Of a stretch of 64,000 nt of DNA, positions 33,250 to 40,783 are shown in pieces. Position 1 is the first letter of the stretch. Each line of letters starts with the position of its first letter. Origin of the DNA: Polynucleobacter sp. 31A-FELB. GTDB taxonomy: Bacteria > Pseudomonadota > Gammaproteobacteria > Burkholderiales > Burkholderiaceae. The position numbers were made by a program, and so were the translations under genes. The notes beneath the pieces are model-generated. The model was not told where the DNA came from. It did not search any database and saw only the letters and a list, made by a program, of their open reading frames with translations. The DNA lies in contig NZ_JACVOO010000001.1 of NCBI RefSeq assembly GCF_018882405.1, forward strand, positions 241,779 through 305,778, written 5' to 3'.

Positions 33250-35727
33250 CTAGATCTCGCGCAAGCACTCCATTGCGGTAGCGGTTTGAATTTTTCTCTG
33301 AAAACGAAAACCCGCCAAGAGACAAGCAACTACTCCAAAGGAAATTCCCATCGCCAAAGACTGGGCGAATGCATTGAACTCAATCTCCAATATAAAACGA
33401 CCAAGCGCCCATGCGGCCATTCCAGCAGCTAGTCCAGCCAATGCACCTGCTAGCACCCCAATGATTAAGAGTTCGGCTAAAGCAATCTTTCTCAGCAAGG
33501 CGCGCGATGCACCTACCGCCTTGAGCAAGGCTGCACTTCTAAAGCGCTCGTCTTGCGTTGCTGCAATTGCAGCAACTAGCACCAAAATTGCTGCTGCGAT
33601 TGTGAAAGCAAACAATAGACCCAGCACGGAAGATAGTCGATCCAATACATCTTGTATTTGCCGCAATGAGGTCGCCACATCAACAATGGTCAGATTAGGA
33701 TAAGCCTGTGCAAGCCGGTAGTCCAAGCCCTCAATTGCAGCGTCTTGGTAATAAGAAGTAATCCAGGATTGCGGCATTTGCTCAAGCATGGCAGGCGGCA
33801 TGATGACGAAGAAATTCACCTTCATCGAACTCCAGTCCAACTTACGCAAAGAAGTAATTGGTGCAGTTACTTTTTCACCGGCGAGTTCAAAGGTCATCTG
33901 ATCACCCAGTTTTAACTTCAAGGTTTTCGCAATCCCCGCCTCCAAAGAAACTTGCGGTGCACTACCGTCAATCCATTTTCCAGAAGTAATGCGATTGCCC
34001 TCAGGTAATTGCTCGGTATAAGAGAGATTGAATTCTCGATCTACCAAGCGACGGGCATTTTCATCCACATAATCATTAGGGCCAATGGTCTTTCCATTGA
34101 CTTCAACTAAACGTGCGCGAACCATCGGGCTAAAGCTCGGCTTTGCTACACCCGCATCGAGTAGTGACTGAGTAATGCTTGGCTTTTGATCTTCCTGAAC
34201 ATTAATCATGAAGCGATTAGGAGCATCGACCGGAATGTTTCCTTGCCACGTAGATAACAAGTCCTGCCTAAGCAAGAGAATCAGCAGCAAGGCCATCAGG
34301 GCAATACCTAGAGCGGTAATTTGCATGACTGCAAATCCTGAGCGTCGTGCTTGTGCAGTCAATGCAAAACGCAGAGCAAAGTTCTGAGCACCCCACTTAA
34401 CAAGCAAAATATTGAGTATGCGCAACGAACCCCATGAGACCAGAGTAAAGAGTGCAACAGCAGCGCCAAAGCTAGCAGCAACCCAAGAGGCCAGCTTCCA
34501 GTCTTGCGCTGCAATCGCAATTAAGGCGAGACAAGTCATAAGCCCAAAAAGCGCTACCCAGAGTACTTTGATGTTTACTGAGCCCAGCTCCTTCCGAATG
34601 AGTCGCACCGGTGAAATCATGACCAAACTCAATAGAGGTGGCCCAGCAAAACCAATCAACAAGCAAGAGGAAAATAAAACACTCCAGGCCAAGGGCCAGA
34701 GGGACAGCGAAGGTAAATTGGCAAATACCAAGTTACCTAAAATACGAATCAAGACCTCTTGTACACCGTATGCAATGGTAGATCCCATGATGGTAGCCAA
34801 TAAGCACAAAGCACCCAATACTTTTATTTGATTTAGCAGAATCGTCTTTTGGCTTGCGCCAAGGCATTTCATGACAGCGCAAACATCCGCTTGCTTCAAA
34901 ACATAACGACGCGCCGATAATGCAATCGCGACTGCAGCCACCATTGCAGTCAGTAAAGCAACTAAAGATAAAAAGCGCTCTGCCCGCTCTAAAGTTTTAC
35001 GCATGACAGGCTGGGCATTTTCCAAGGTCTCAATGCGCATTCCTCTTAGGCCTTCGGACTCAATCCATTGCGTAGCCCACTTTTCATAAGCAGAAATAGC
35101 TTGATCGCTTCCCGCCAGTAGCAGACGATAGGTCACACGGCTACCCAAGCCAATAAGACCCGTTGCAGGTAAATCTTCAAGCGACATCATGACGCGTGGC
35201 GCAAAGTTCATAAAACCAGCACCCCGATCGAGCTCACGCTCCAAGATGCCACTAATTAGGAAGGTTTTATCTCCCAAGGACATCTGATTGCCAACTTTGG
35301 CTTGCAGTGCACTAAGCATTGCAGGATCCGCCCAAACTGAACCACCTGGTGGTGTTGAGTTGACTTGTTGCGGTGACACTTGTAAGGACCCACGTAAGGG
35401 ATATGAAGTACTTACCGCCTTCAAAGATGCCAGCTTACTTTGAGAGCCAACTGTAGCCATACTCGGAAAGACAACCGTTTGGGCAGAACTGAGCTCCCGC
35501 TCCTTGGCCTCTTGAATAAAACGCTCAGGTAAAGGCAGATCAGCTACTAGCAACAGATCTGCAGCCAGGAGTTGGCGAGCATCAAACTCAAAAGCCCGCT
35601 GCATTCGGTCCGCTAAGAAGCTGACACTAGACAGGGCCGCTACAGAGAGCGTCAGCGCAACTAGTAGTGCTGCCAGCTCACTAGATCGAAGGTCTCGCTT
35701 AACAGTCCGAAGAAAGCTTGCCAACAC
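33250..35727 (-). CDS. FtsX-like ABC transporter permease (YbbP type)
   Basis: An 825-residue permease with two FtsX-like domains, about ten membrane helices and two large periplasmic loops, similar to YbbP/LolC-type MacB-class transporters. The N-terminus MLASFLRTVKRDLRSSELAA leads into helix 1. The family is thought to act on lipoproteins, lipids or envelope proteins by mechanotransmission, not by direct transport. No ATPase of the LolD/YbbA type lies next to it; it follows an SDR gene by 5 bp. The cognate ATPase must be elsewhere. Confidence 0.88.
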   Translation of the reverse strand: MLASFLRTVKRDLRSSELAALLVALTLSVAALSSVSFLADRMQRAFEFDARQLLAADLLLVADLPLPERFIQEAKERELSSAQTVVFPSMATVGSQSKLASLKAVSTSYPLRGSLQVSPQQVNSTPPGGSVWADPAMLSALQAKVGNQMSLGDKTFLISGILERELDRGAGFMNFAPRVMMSLEDLPATGLIGLGSRVTYRLLLAGSDQAISAYEKWATQWIESEGLRGMRIETLENAQPVMRKTLERAERFLSLVALLTAMVAAVAIALSARRYVLKQADVCAVMKCLGASQKTILLNQIKVLGALCLLATIMGSTIAYGVQEVLIRILGNLVFANLPSLSLWPLAWSVLFSSCLLIGFAGPPLLSLVMISPVRLIRKELGSVNIKVLWVALFGLMTCLALIAIAAQDWKLASWVAASFGAAVALFTLVSWGSLRILNILLVKWGAQNFALRFALTAQARRSGFAVMQITALGIALMALLLILLLRQDLLSTWQGNIPVDAPNRFMINVQEDQKPSITQSLLDAGVAKPSFSPMVRARLVEVNGKTIGPNDYVDENARRLVDREFNLSYTEQLPEGNRITSGKWIDGSAPQVSLEAGIAKTLKLKLGDQMTFELAGEKVTAPITSLRKLDWSSMKVNFFVIMPPAMLEQMPQSWITSYYQDAAIEGLDYRLAQAYPNLTIVDVATSLRQIQDVLDRLSSVLGLLFAFTIAAAILVLVAAIAATQDERFRSAALLKAVGASRALLRKIALAELLIIGVLAGALAGLAAGMAAWALGRFILEIEFNAFAQSLAMGISFGVVACLLAGFRFQRKIQTATAMECLREI

Positions 35728-35732
35728 GGAGA

Positions 35733-36518
35733 TTAAATTGCCTGAATCTGACCACCATCAACCCGGATCACCGACCCAGTGATAAAGGACGCACTTTGGC
35801 TGGCCAAAAATGCGGCAGTGTCGCCGTATTCTTGAGGATTACCGTAACGACCCATCGGTATCTGTTTTAAGCTAGCCTGCACAACAGAATCGTAGCTAAC
35901 ATTTTCACGTTGGGCACGTGCTTCATCCAATTGACGTAAGCGATCCGTTGCTACACGACCCGGCATGATGACATTTACAGTAATTCCTTCGGCAGCCACT
36001 TCTGCTGCCAAGGTTTTAGACCAAGCTAGCAATGCCGCGCGTAAGGTATTAGAAATTGCCAAGTTTTTGATTGGGGCAATCGCGCCTGAAGTGGTGCTCG
36101 TAATGATGCGACCCCATTTACGTTGACGCATTCCTGGAAGGACTCGGTCAGTAATACTGATAAGCGACAAGACCATATCGTTAAAACTCTTTTGCCATAG
36201 TGCGGGGTCTTGCCCAGTAGCTAGGGTTGGAGGCGGTCCGCCAGTGTTATTAATCAGAATATCAATCGGTCCGAGCTCTTGCTCCACTTTGGTAACTAGT
36301 GCATCAATCACTGAGCTATCCGATAAGTCCCAGCTTAAAGCCAATGCTTTACCGCCAGCAGCCTCAATTAACTCCACGGATTTTTTTAGACCCTCAGCAT
36401 TACGCCCAGTCACCGCCACCTTGACGCCTTCGCGAGCCAATGAAACGGCCATTGCTTGACCTAAACCACGACTAGATGCCATTACTAAGGCCACTTTACC
36501 TTTGAGTCCTAAATCCAT
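35733..36518 (-). CDS. SDR family oxidoreductase
   Basis: Short-chain dehydrogenase/reductase, 261 residues. The cofactor loop is ASSRGLGQAMAVSLAREG (TGxxxGxG variant with Ala-Ser), and NNTGG is present in place of NNAG. The active-site Tyr of YxxxK appears to be missing: where it is expected the protein reads ITSTTSGAIAPIKNLAISNT. This suggests an atypical SDR or a different catalytic residue. The C-terminal VNVIMPGRVATDR and RVDGG are family-like. The substrate is unknown. It lies 5 bp upstream of the FtsX-like permease gene. Confidence 0.85.
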   Translation of the reverse strand: MDLGLKGKVALVMASSRGLGQAMAVSLAREGVKVAVTGRNAEGLKKSVELIEAAGGKALALSWDLSDSSVIDALVTKVEQELGPIDILINNTGGPPPTLATGQDPALWQKSFNDMVLSLISITDRVLPGMRQRKWGRIITSTTSGAIAPIKNLAISNTLRAALLAWSKTLAAEVAAEGITVNVIMPGRVATDRLRQLDEARAQRENVSYDSVVQASLKQIPMGRYGNPQEYGDTAAFLASQSASFITGSVIRVDGGQIQAI

Positions 36519-36569
36519 GTCTTCTCCATCTTTTTTATTTTTTTATCGATATCACCACATCCAGGCTCG

Positions 36570-37235
36570 CTACTGCCCTAAAGGCGGAGGTAAATTACCA
36601 GCGTACTTATAAAGCACTACCTCATACTCTTTGAGAATTTGTGCCAAGGCCTCTTGCTGACCCAGTGCTAAAGCCTGAGGCGTATTGTCTTTAAGGGCAA
36701 CTCTCTTGCTATAGCGATTTTTGCCAATGACAGGATTGCGTTTTTGAGGATCTGTTGCAGTCAGGAAAAACTCGACGGTAACTACGGCCTCAGGTCGAAC
36801 TCGATAGTCACCATAGAACTCCTCTACAGATGTCTGCAAGATGTAATACGGAAAGAAGCTATTGCCCTGCCCCACCGTCATAGAAAAGATCTGGGCGTTA
36901 TTGAGCCACTGACGGGTCGCATTACTGACCATTTCATTAGGCAGTGCAGAATAAATATTGTAGAAATCCTTTTCATAGCGTTGGTCACCCAAGCGATAAA
37001 CCAAAGACTTTCCATCAAAAGGAGGTGCTGTTGAGACCGAACCCATCTTCAGCCAAACATCTGTGCGCGGCTTATAAGGGGCGCCTGTGCGTTCTGGAGC
37101 TACCATCCAACTAGTTGTTTCTAGTGCCGGTCTTTTAGGTAAAGAACAGGCGCTTAAAGCAAGCACAATGAATGCTACAGCAGTGAACTTAGAGAGGCGT
37201 GAGTTTTTCATCACCTGAGTTTTCATTGGCATCAT
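36570..37235 (-). CDS. PqiC-like ABC-type transport auxiliary lipoprotein
   Basis: Outer- or inner-membrane lipoprotein of a Mce-type lipid transporter, 221 residues, domain ABC_trans_aux. The signal peptide ends in the lipobox LSAC with Cys at about residue 30. The mature domain shows the family's alternating beta pattern, e.g. YYILQTSVEEFYGDYRV. Its start overlaps the MCE gene stop (ATGA). It is the last of a four-gene lipid transport operon. Confidence 0.87.
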   Translation of the reverse strand: MMPMKTQVMKNSRLSKFTAVAFIVLALSACSLPKRPALETTSWMVAPERTGAPYKPRTDVWLKMGSVSTAPPFDGKSLVYRLGDQRYEKDFYNIYSALPNEMVSNATRQWLNNAQIFSMTVGQGNSFFPYYILQTSVEEFYGDYRVRPEAVVTVEFFLTATDPQKRNPVIGKNRYSKRVALKDNTPQALALGQQEALAQILKEYEVVLYKYAGNLPPPLGQ

Positions 37236-38146
37236 TTCTGAGCTCCATTCATTGGAGGTGTAATTCTTGCGGGTGGCTCACCCCAAATCAAGCTTGAAGG
37301 TGATTGACTCGCGACCCGAGTAAATTCATTTAACTGTTCACTTGCCTGACGGATATTCTCTAGGGTGGCAGTGGTGTCGCCTTGAACGCTAGTAACCGTT
37401 TGACGCAAGGAAACCATAGTGGCAACCAATTCGCGCATCAAAATATTAAGCTGATCTTTATCCGTCACCTTGGCAATACGATCCAAAAGCACGTTTAGAT
37501 CCTTAACCGAAGTAATGAGACCAGAGTTGTCTTTTCCATCACCCGCCATTAATTTATTCAGATTACCTAAGAGTGCATCAAATTTCTTCTGAGTTCCATC
37601 GACATCCATTCCATTTAATGCGCTGATGAGTTTTTGAATTCCAGAAATAATCTCATCCGCCTGGTTAGGCATGGAAGGAACAACTGGATATTCTGGCTCC
37701 CATGAATACGGCAGTGGGGTGTATTGAGATGCGCTTGTATAGAAATCCAATTCTACGTAATTCACACCAGTAATTCCCATGGATCGGATACGTGCCCGCA
37801 GGTTATCCTTTAGATAAGTTTGCAAATGGCTCAACTCAATCTTATCTCCAAAAATTTGCATCCGCACCACAACATATTCACGACGCTCTGGCATTGGCAC
37901 CTCTTTTTCATAGACATCGCCCGACAAGTCTATCGAAGTTACCTGACCAATCTTTACCCCTCGAAAGCGAACAGCAGCACCAGCATCCAGACCAGTCACC
38001 GATTGCTTAATGTAGGTTTCCACCATGAATGACTTTTTAAAGAGCTGGCCTGAGCCAAAGATCAAGATTATGGTGAGCAGTGCACCGATTGCCGCCAAGA
38101 CAAAAATGCCTAGGCGGAAATAATTGGGATTGGAGTTATTACTCAT
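37232..38146 (-). CDS. MCE-domain (MlaD-like) lipid transport protein
   Basis: Periplasmic substrate-binding component of a Mce/Mla-type lipid transporter, 304 residues. One N-terminal helix (FRLGIFVLAAIGALLTIILI) anchors it; the MCE domain follows with GLDAGAAVRFRGVKIGQVTS. The C-terminal 130 residues are predicted helical and would form the tunnel or coiled coil. The gene overlaps its neighbours on both sides by four bases, which points to a fixed stoichiometry. Confidence 0.92.
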   Translation of the reverse strand: MSNNSNPNYFRLGIFVLAAIGALLTIILIFGSGQLFKKSFMVETYIKQSVTGLDAGAAVRFRGVKIGQVTSIDLSGDVYEKEVPMPERREYVVVRMQIFGDKIELSHLQTYLKDNLRARIRSMGITGVNYVELDFYTSASQYTPLPYSWEPEYPVVPSMPNQADEIISGIQKLISALNGMDVDGTQKKFDALLGNLNKLMAGDGKDNSGLITSVKDLNVLLDRIAKVTDKDQLNILMRELVATMVSLRQTVTSVQGDTTATLENIRQASEQLNEFTRVASQSPSSLIWGEPPARITPPMNGAQK

Positions 38147-38910
38147 GCTGCGTCCTTGCTCATAATGCGATTAAAGAATTGATGCACTCGGGGATCTTTA
38201 CTGGTATCTCTAAGAACTTTGGGATCGCCCTCAGCAATAATGCCCTTAGCGTCCTTATCCAACATGATGACCTTATCGGCGATGGAATAAATGCTCGCCA
38301 ACTCGTGAGAGACGATCACAAAGGTAAACCCCAAGTTTTTTGAGAGATCCAAAATCGTACTATCCAGATCGGCCGATGTAATGGGATCGAGACCTGCTGA
38401 TGGCTCGTCTAAAAATAATATCTTTGGATCTAGCGCCATAGCGCGTGCAATGGCAGCCCGCTTTTGCATGCCGCCACTAATCTCGCTGGGCATATACGTT
38501 TCGTATGGGAGTAAGCCCACTAAATCCAGCTTGCAACGGGCCAATAGATTCATTTGATCCCTGGTCAGCTGGGTGTACTCCTCCATAAAGAGTGTCACGT
38601 TATCGAGCAAATTCATGGAGCCGAATAAGGCGCCCTGTTGGTACATCACCCCAAAGCTGGTCATGATTTTTTGACGCTCAGCGCCTTGGGAGGTAGTAAT
38701 GTTTTGACCTTCGATCAACACATCTCCAGAGAGCGGCTCATATAGACCGAATAAATTCTTTAGGAGACTGGATTTACCACAACCTGAACCGCCCAAGATC
38801 ACAAAGATCTCGCCGTTCTTGACCGAGAAATTGAGATTTTGCAGCAGTACTTTTGAGCCATAGCCCACAGTAAGATTTTGAACATCAATTGCGTTATCAA
38901 GAGCATCCAT
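38143..38910 (-). CDS. MlaF-like ABC transporter ATP-binding protein
   Basis: ATPase of the Mce-type lipid transporter, about 255 residues from ATG 38910 (MDALDNAIDVQNLTVGYG). Walker A GGSGCGKSS, signature LSGG-like EISGGMQKRAAIARAM and Walker B ILFLDEPSAGLDP are complete. The open frame runs on to 39048, but that part is out-of-family sequence overlapping the permease gene. The ATG overlaps the permease stop by one base (TGATG). Confidence 0.93.
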   Translation of the reverse strand: MDALDNAIDVQNLTVGYGSKVLLQNLNFSVKNGEIFVILGGSGCGKSSLLKNLFGLYEPLSGDVLIEGQNITTSQGAERQKIMTSFGVMYQQGALFGSMNLLDNVTLFMEEYTQLTRDQMNLLARCKLDLVGLLPYETYMPSEISGGMQKRAAIARAMALDPKILFLDEPSAGLDPITSADLDSTILDLSKNLGFTFVIVSHELASIYSIADKVIMLDKDAKGIIAEGDPKVLRDTSKDPRVHQFFNRIMSKDAA

Positions 38911-40088
38911 CAGAATCCCGTCCTGTAAGAGATGTATGCAAAGATGCCGTCCACTAAAACGATCATGACAATACTGCTCACTACCGCGCGGGTAGCGGAG
39001 ATACCTACAGCAGCTGCCCCAGTACCTGTCTGCATGCCACGCAAACAACCCATCGCAGAAACCACCACACCAAATAAAGTAGCTTTCACTAGGCCAGATA
39101 AAACATCTTCAACATCCACGGCAGCTAACATGCCGTTATAAAAATTAATAAAGGGGATGCCATAAATCTGCATCGTCAACATGGAAGAAAAAATGCTGAC
39201 AATGTCGGCAAACAAGGTCAAGATCGGAGCCACTAATATTCCTGCTAGTACTCTAGGCACCACTAAAAAACGAATCGGGCTTAAGCCACCAGTAACCAAC
39301 GCATCCACTTCACTATTCACAGTCATCGTACCGATCTCAGCTGCGAACGCAGCGGATGAGCGGCCGGCGAGCAAGATTGCAGTAATCAGCGGCCCCATCT
39401 CGCGCACGATACCCAGAGCGGCGAGCGGTCCTACAAATGAAACGGCGCCAAACTGCTGCATACCAATAGCAGCTTGAAAAGAAAGAATCACACCAATTAA
39501 AAAAGCAACCAGGCCAACGATGGGTAAAGCAGAGATACCAGCCTCTACTGCGGCATTCACAAAATCACCCCAACGCACTTGCTTGATATTTCGAATCGAC
39601 CACACTAAGTCCGCAGATAGATGACCAACAAAAGTAATGAGTCCACGGCCATCATCTATGAGATCTTGAGCAGCCATTCCTGCGCTAACAACAAAACCGG
39701 TTTTTGGCTTCGCTGTAGGTGTTGGAAATAAATTATCAATCGGATCGAATTCACGCAAGAGCGGCTGATACTTTGGATCAAGGCCCTGAATATCAAATAG
39801 ACCCCCTGCCTTTTTCTGAGCTTCTTCAACATCAATCAGGAATGCAAAAGCAGATCCATCTAGAGAACTCACTTTCGATGCATCAAAAACCAGTGAGCGG
39901 CCTTGAGCATTTCCCTGCCCCAGCCAAAGACTTTGCTTTTGACGAATATCAGTCCACACGCCCGCCAAGGAATACACATTGACAGCGCCACTCAAGGTAA
40001 CTTGAGCATGGGTTGCGTCAGTTTGCGCCCAGATGGCTACTGGGGCTGTTGAAATCGCGGAATTAGCGTCTGAAAGGGCCATAAGCAA
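38910..40088 (-). CDS. MlaE-like lipid transport permease with N-terminal STAS domain
   Basis: Inner-membrane permease of the Mce-type transporter, 392 residues. Residues 15-115 form a STAS domain (VNVYSLAGVWTDIRQ, VFDASKVSSLDGSAFAFL), which in the Mla system is usually a separate protein, MlaB. The rest is the MlaE domain with about five helices and the motif FVGPLAALGIVREMGPLITA. First gene of the operon; the start could also be two codons later (Met 3). Confidence 0.92.
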   Translation of the reverse strand: MLMALSDANSAISTAPVAIWAQTDATHAQVTLSGAVNVYSLAGVWTDIRQKQSLWLGQGNAQGRSLVFDASKVSSLDGSAFAFLIDVEEAQKKAGGLFDIQGLDPKYQPLLREFDPIDNLFPTPTAKPKTGFVVSAGMAAQDLIDDGRGLITFVGHLSADLVWSIRNIKQVRWGDFVNAAVEAGISALPIVGLVAFLIGVILSFQAAIGMQQFGAVSFVGPLAALGIVREMGPLITAILLAGRSSAAFAAEIGTMTVNSEVDALVTGGLSPIRFLVVPRVLAGILVAPILTLFADIVSIFSSMLTMQIYGIPFINFYNGMLAAVDVEDVLSGLVKATLFGVVVSAMGCLRGMQTGTGAAAVGISATRAVVSSIVMIVLVDGIFAYISYRTGF

Positions 40089-40125
40089 ACTATAAGGGAT
40101 TTGAATGAATGCACTATGAAATGGC

Positions 40126-40162
40126 TAAAAAGAAAAAAGGGCCCAGTTTTTCAACTAGGCCC
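40126..40162 (-). terminator. tRNA-Arg terminator
   Basis: Stem of GGGCCCAGTT (40139-40148) and AACTAGGCCC (40153-40162), ten positions with one mismatch, and a 4-base loop. On the minus strand it is followed by TTTTTTCTTTTT. It begins 10 bp after the tRNA 3' end. Confidence 0.9.
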
Positions 40163-40171
40163 CGTATGGGT

Positions 40172-40248
40172 TGGTGCGGCTGGCAGGAATTGAACCCACG
40201 ACCCCTTGGTTCGTAGCCAAGTACTCTATCCAGCTGAGCTACAGCCGC
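40172..40248 (-). tRNA. tRNA-Arg (anticodon ACG)
   Basis: A 77-base tRNA with encoded CCA. The acceptor GCGGCTG pairs with CAGCCGC, the D-arm contains GCTCAGCTGGATAGAGT, the anticodon stem CTTGG/CCAAG encloses ACG, and the T-arm GTGGGTTCAATTCCTGC is typical. The gene points away from greB, whose start is only 18 bp from the tRNA 5' end. Confidence 0.97.
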
Positions 40249-40266
40249 AACAGCCATAATTATGCC

Positions 40267-40767
40267 ATGGAAGAGAAGAACTACATCACACCCGCTGGCC
40301 ACGAGCGTATCAAAAGTGAGCTTTTACAGCTCCTGAACCTTGATCGGCCTGAGGTTGTCAAGGTTGTTCACTGGGCAGCCTCCAATGGCGACCGCTCTGA
40401 AAATGGGGACTATATCTATGGAAAAAAGCGGCTTCGGGAGATAGATCGCCGAATTCGCTTCCTAAATCAGCGCCTTGAATTTGCCGTAGTAGTCGATAAC
40501 CAAGCCCGAAAATCGGGGGATGCCGATGCCGAGCAGGTCTTTTTTGGGGCTACCGTCACCTATGCCAGCCTAGAGGGTCCAGAGGCGGGTAACGAGACAA
40601 CCATCACGATTGTGGGGGTTGATGAGGTCGACTTGGATTTGGGTCATGTCAGCTGGGTCTCGCCGATTGCCAAGGCCTTAATCAAAGCACGTGTAGGAGA
40701 TTGCGTCAAAATTCAAACCCCTACTGGGCCTAGCGAGATTGAAATCCTAGACGTCCAGTACCTGTAA
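40267..40767 (+). CDS. greB: Transcription elongation factor GreB
   Basis: Rescues backtracked RNA polymerase by stimulating transcript cleavage in the secondary channel. The 166-residue protein starts MEEKNYITPAGHERI. The N-terminal coiled coil carries the GreB hallmark DRSENGDYIYGKKRLREIDR with the acidic tip residues; the C-terminal FKBP-like domain follows. An upstream in-frame extension would cross the tRNA-Arg gene and is rejected. No clear ribosome binding site is seen in the 18 bp between the two genes. Confidence 0.95.
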   Translation: MEEKNYITPAGHERIKSELLQLLNLDRPEVVKVVHWAASNGDRSENGDYIYGKKRLREIDRRIRFLNQRLEFAVVVDNQARKSGDADAEQVFFGATVTYASLEGPEAGNETTITIVGVDEVDLDLGHVSWVSPIAKALIKARVGDCVKIQTPTGPSEIEILDVQYL

Positions 40768-40783
40768 TTGGACTTAAAAGAAT

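Noticed and set aside
38911..39048. N-terminal extension of the MlaF-like ATPase
   Set aside because: The extra residues are Cys/Arg/Trp-rich out-of-frame permease sequence with no family similarity.
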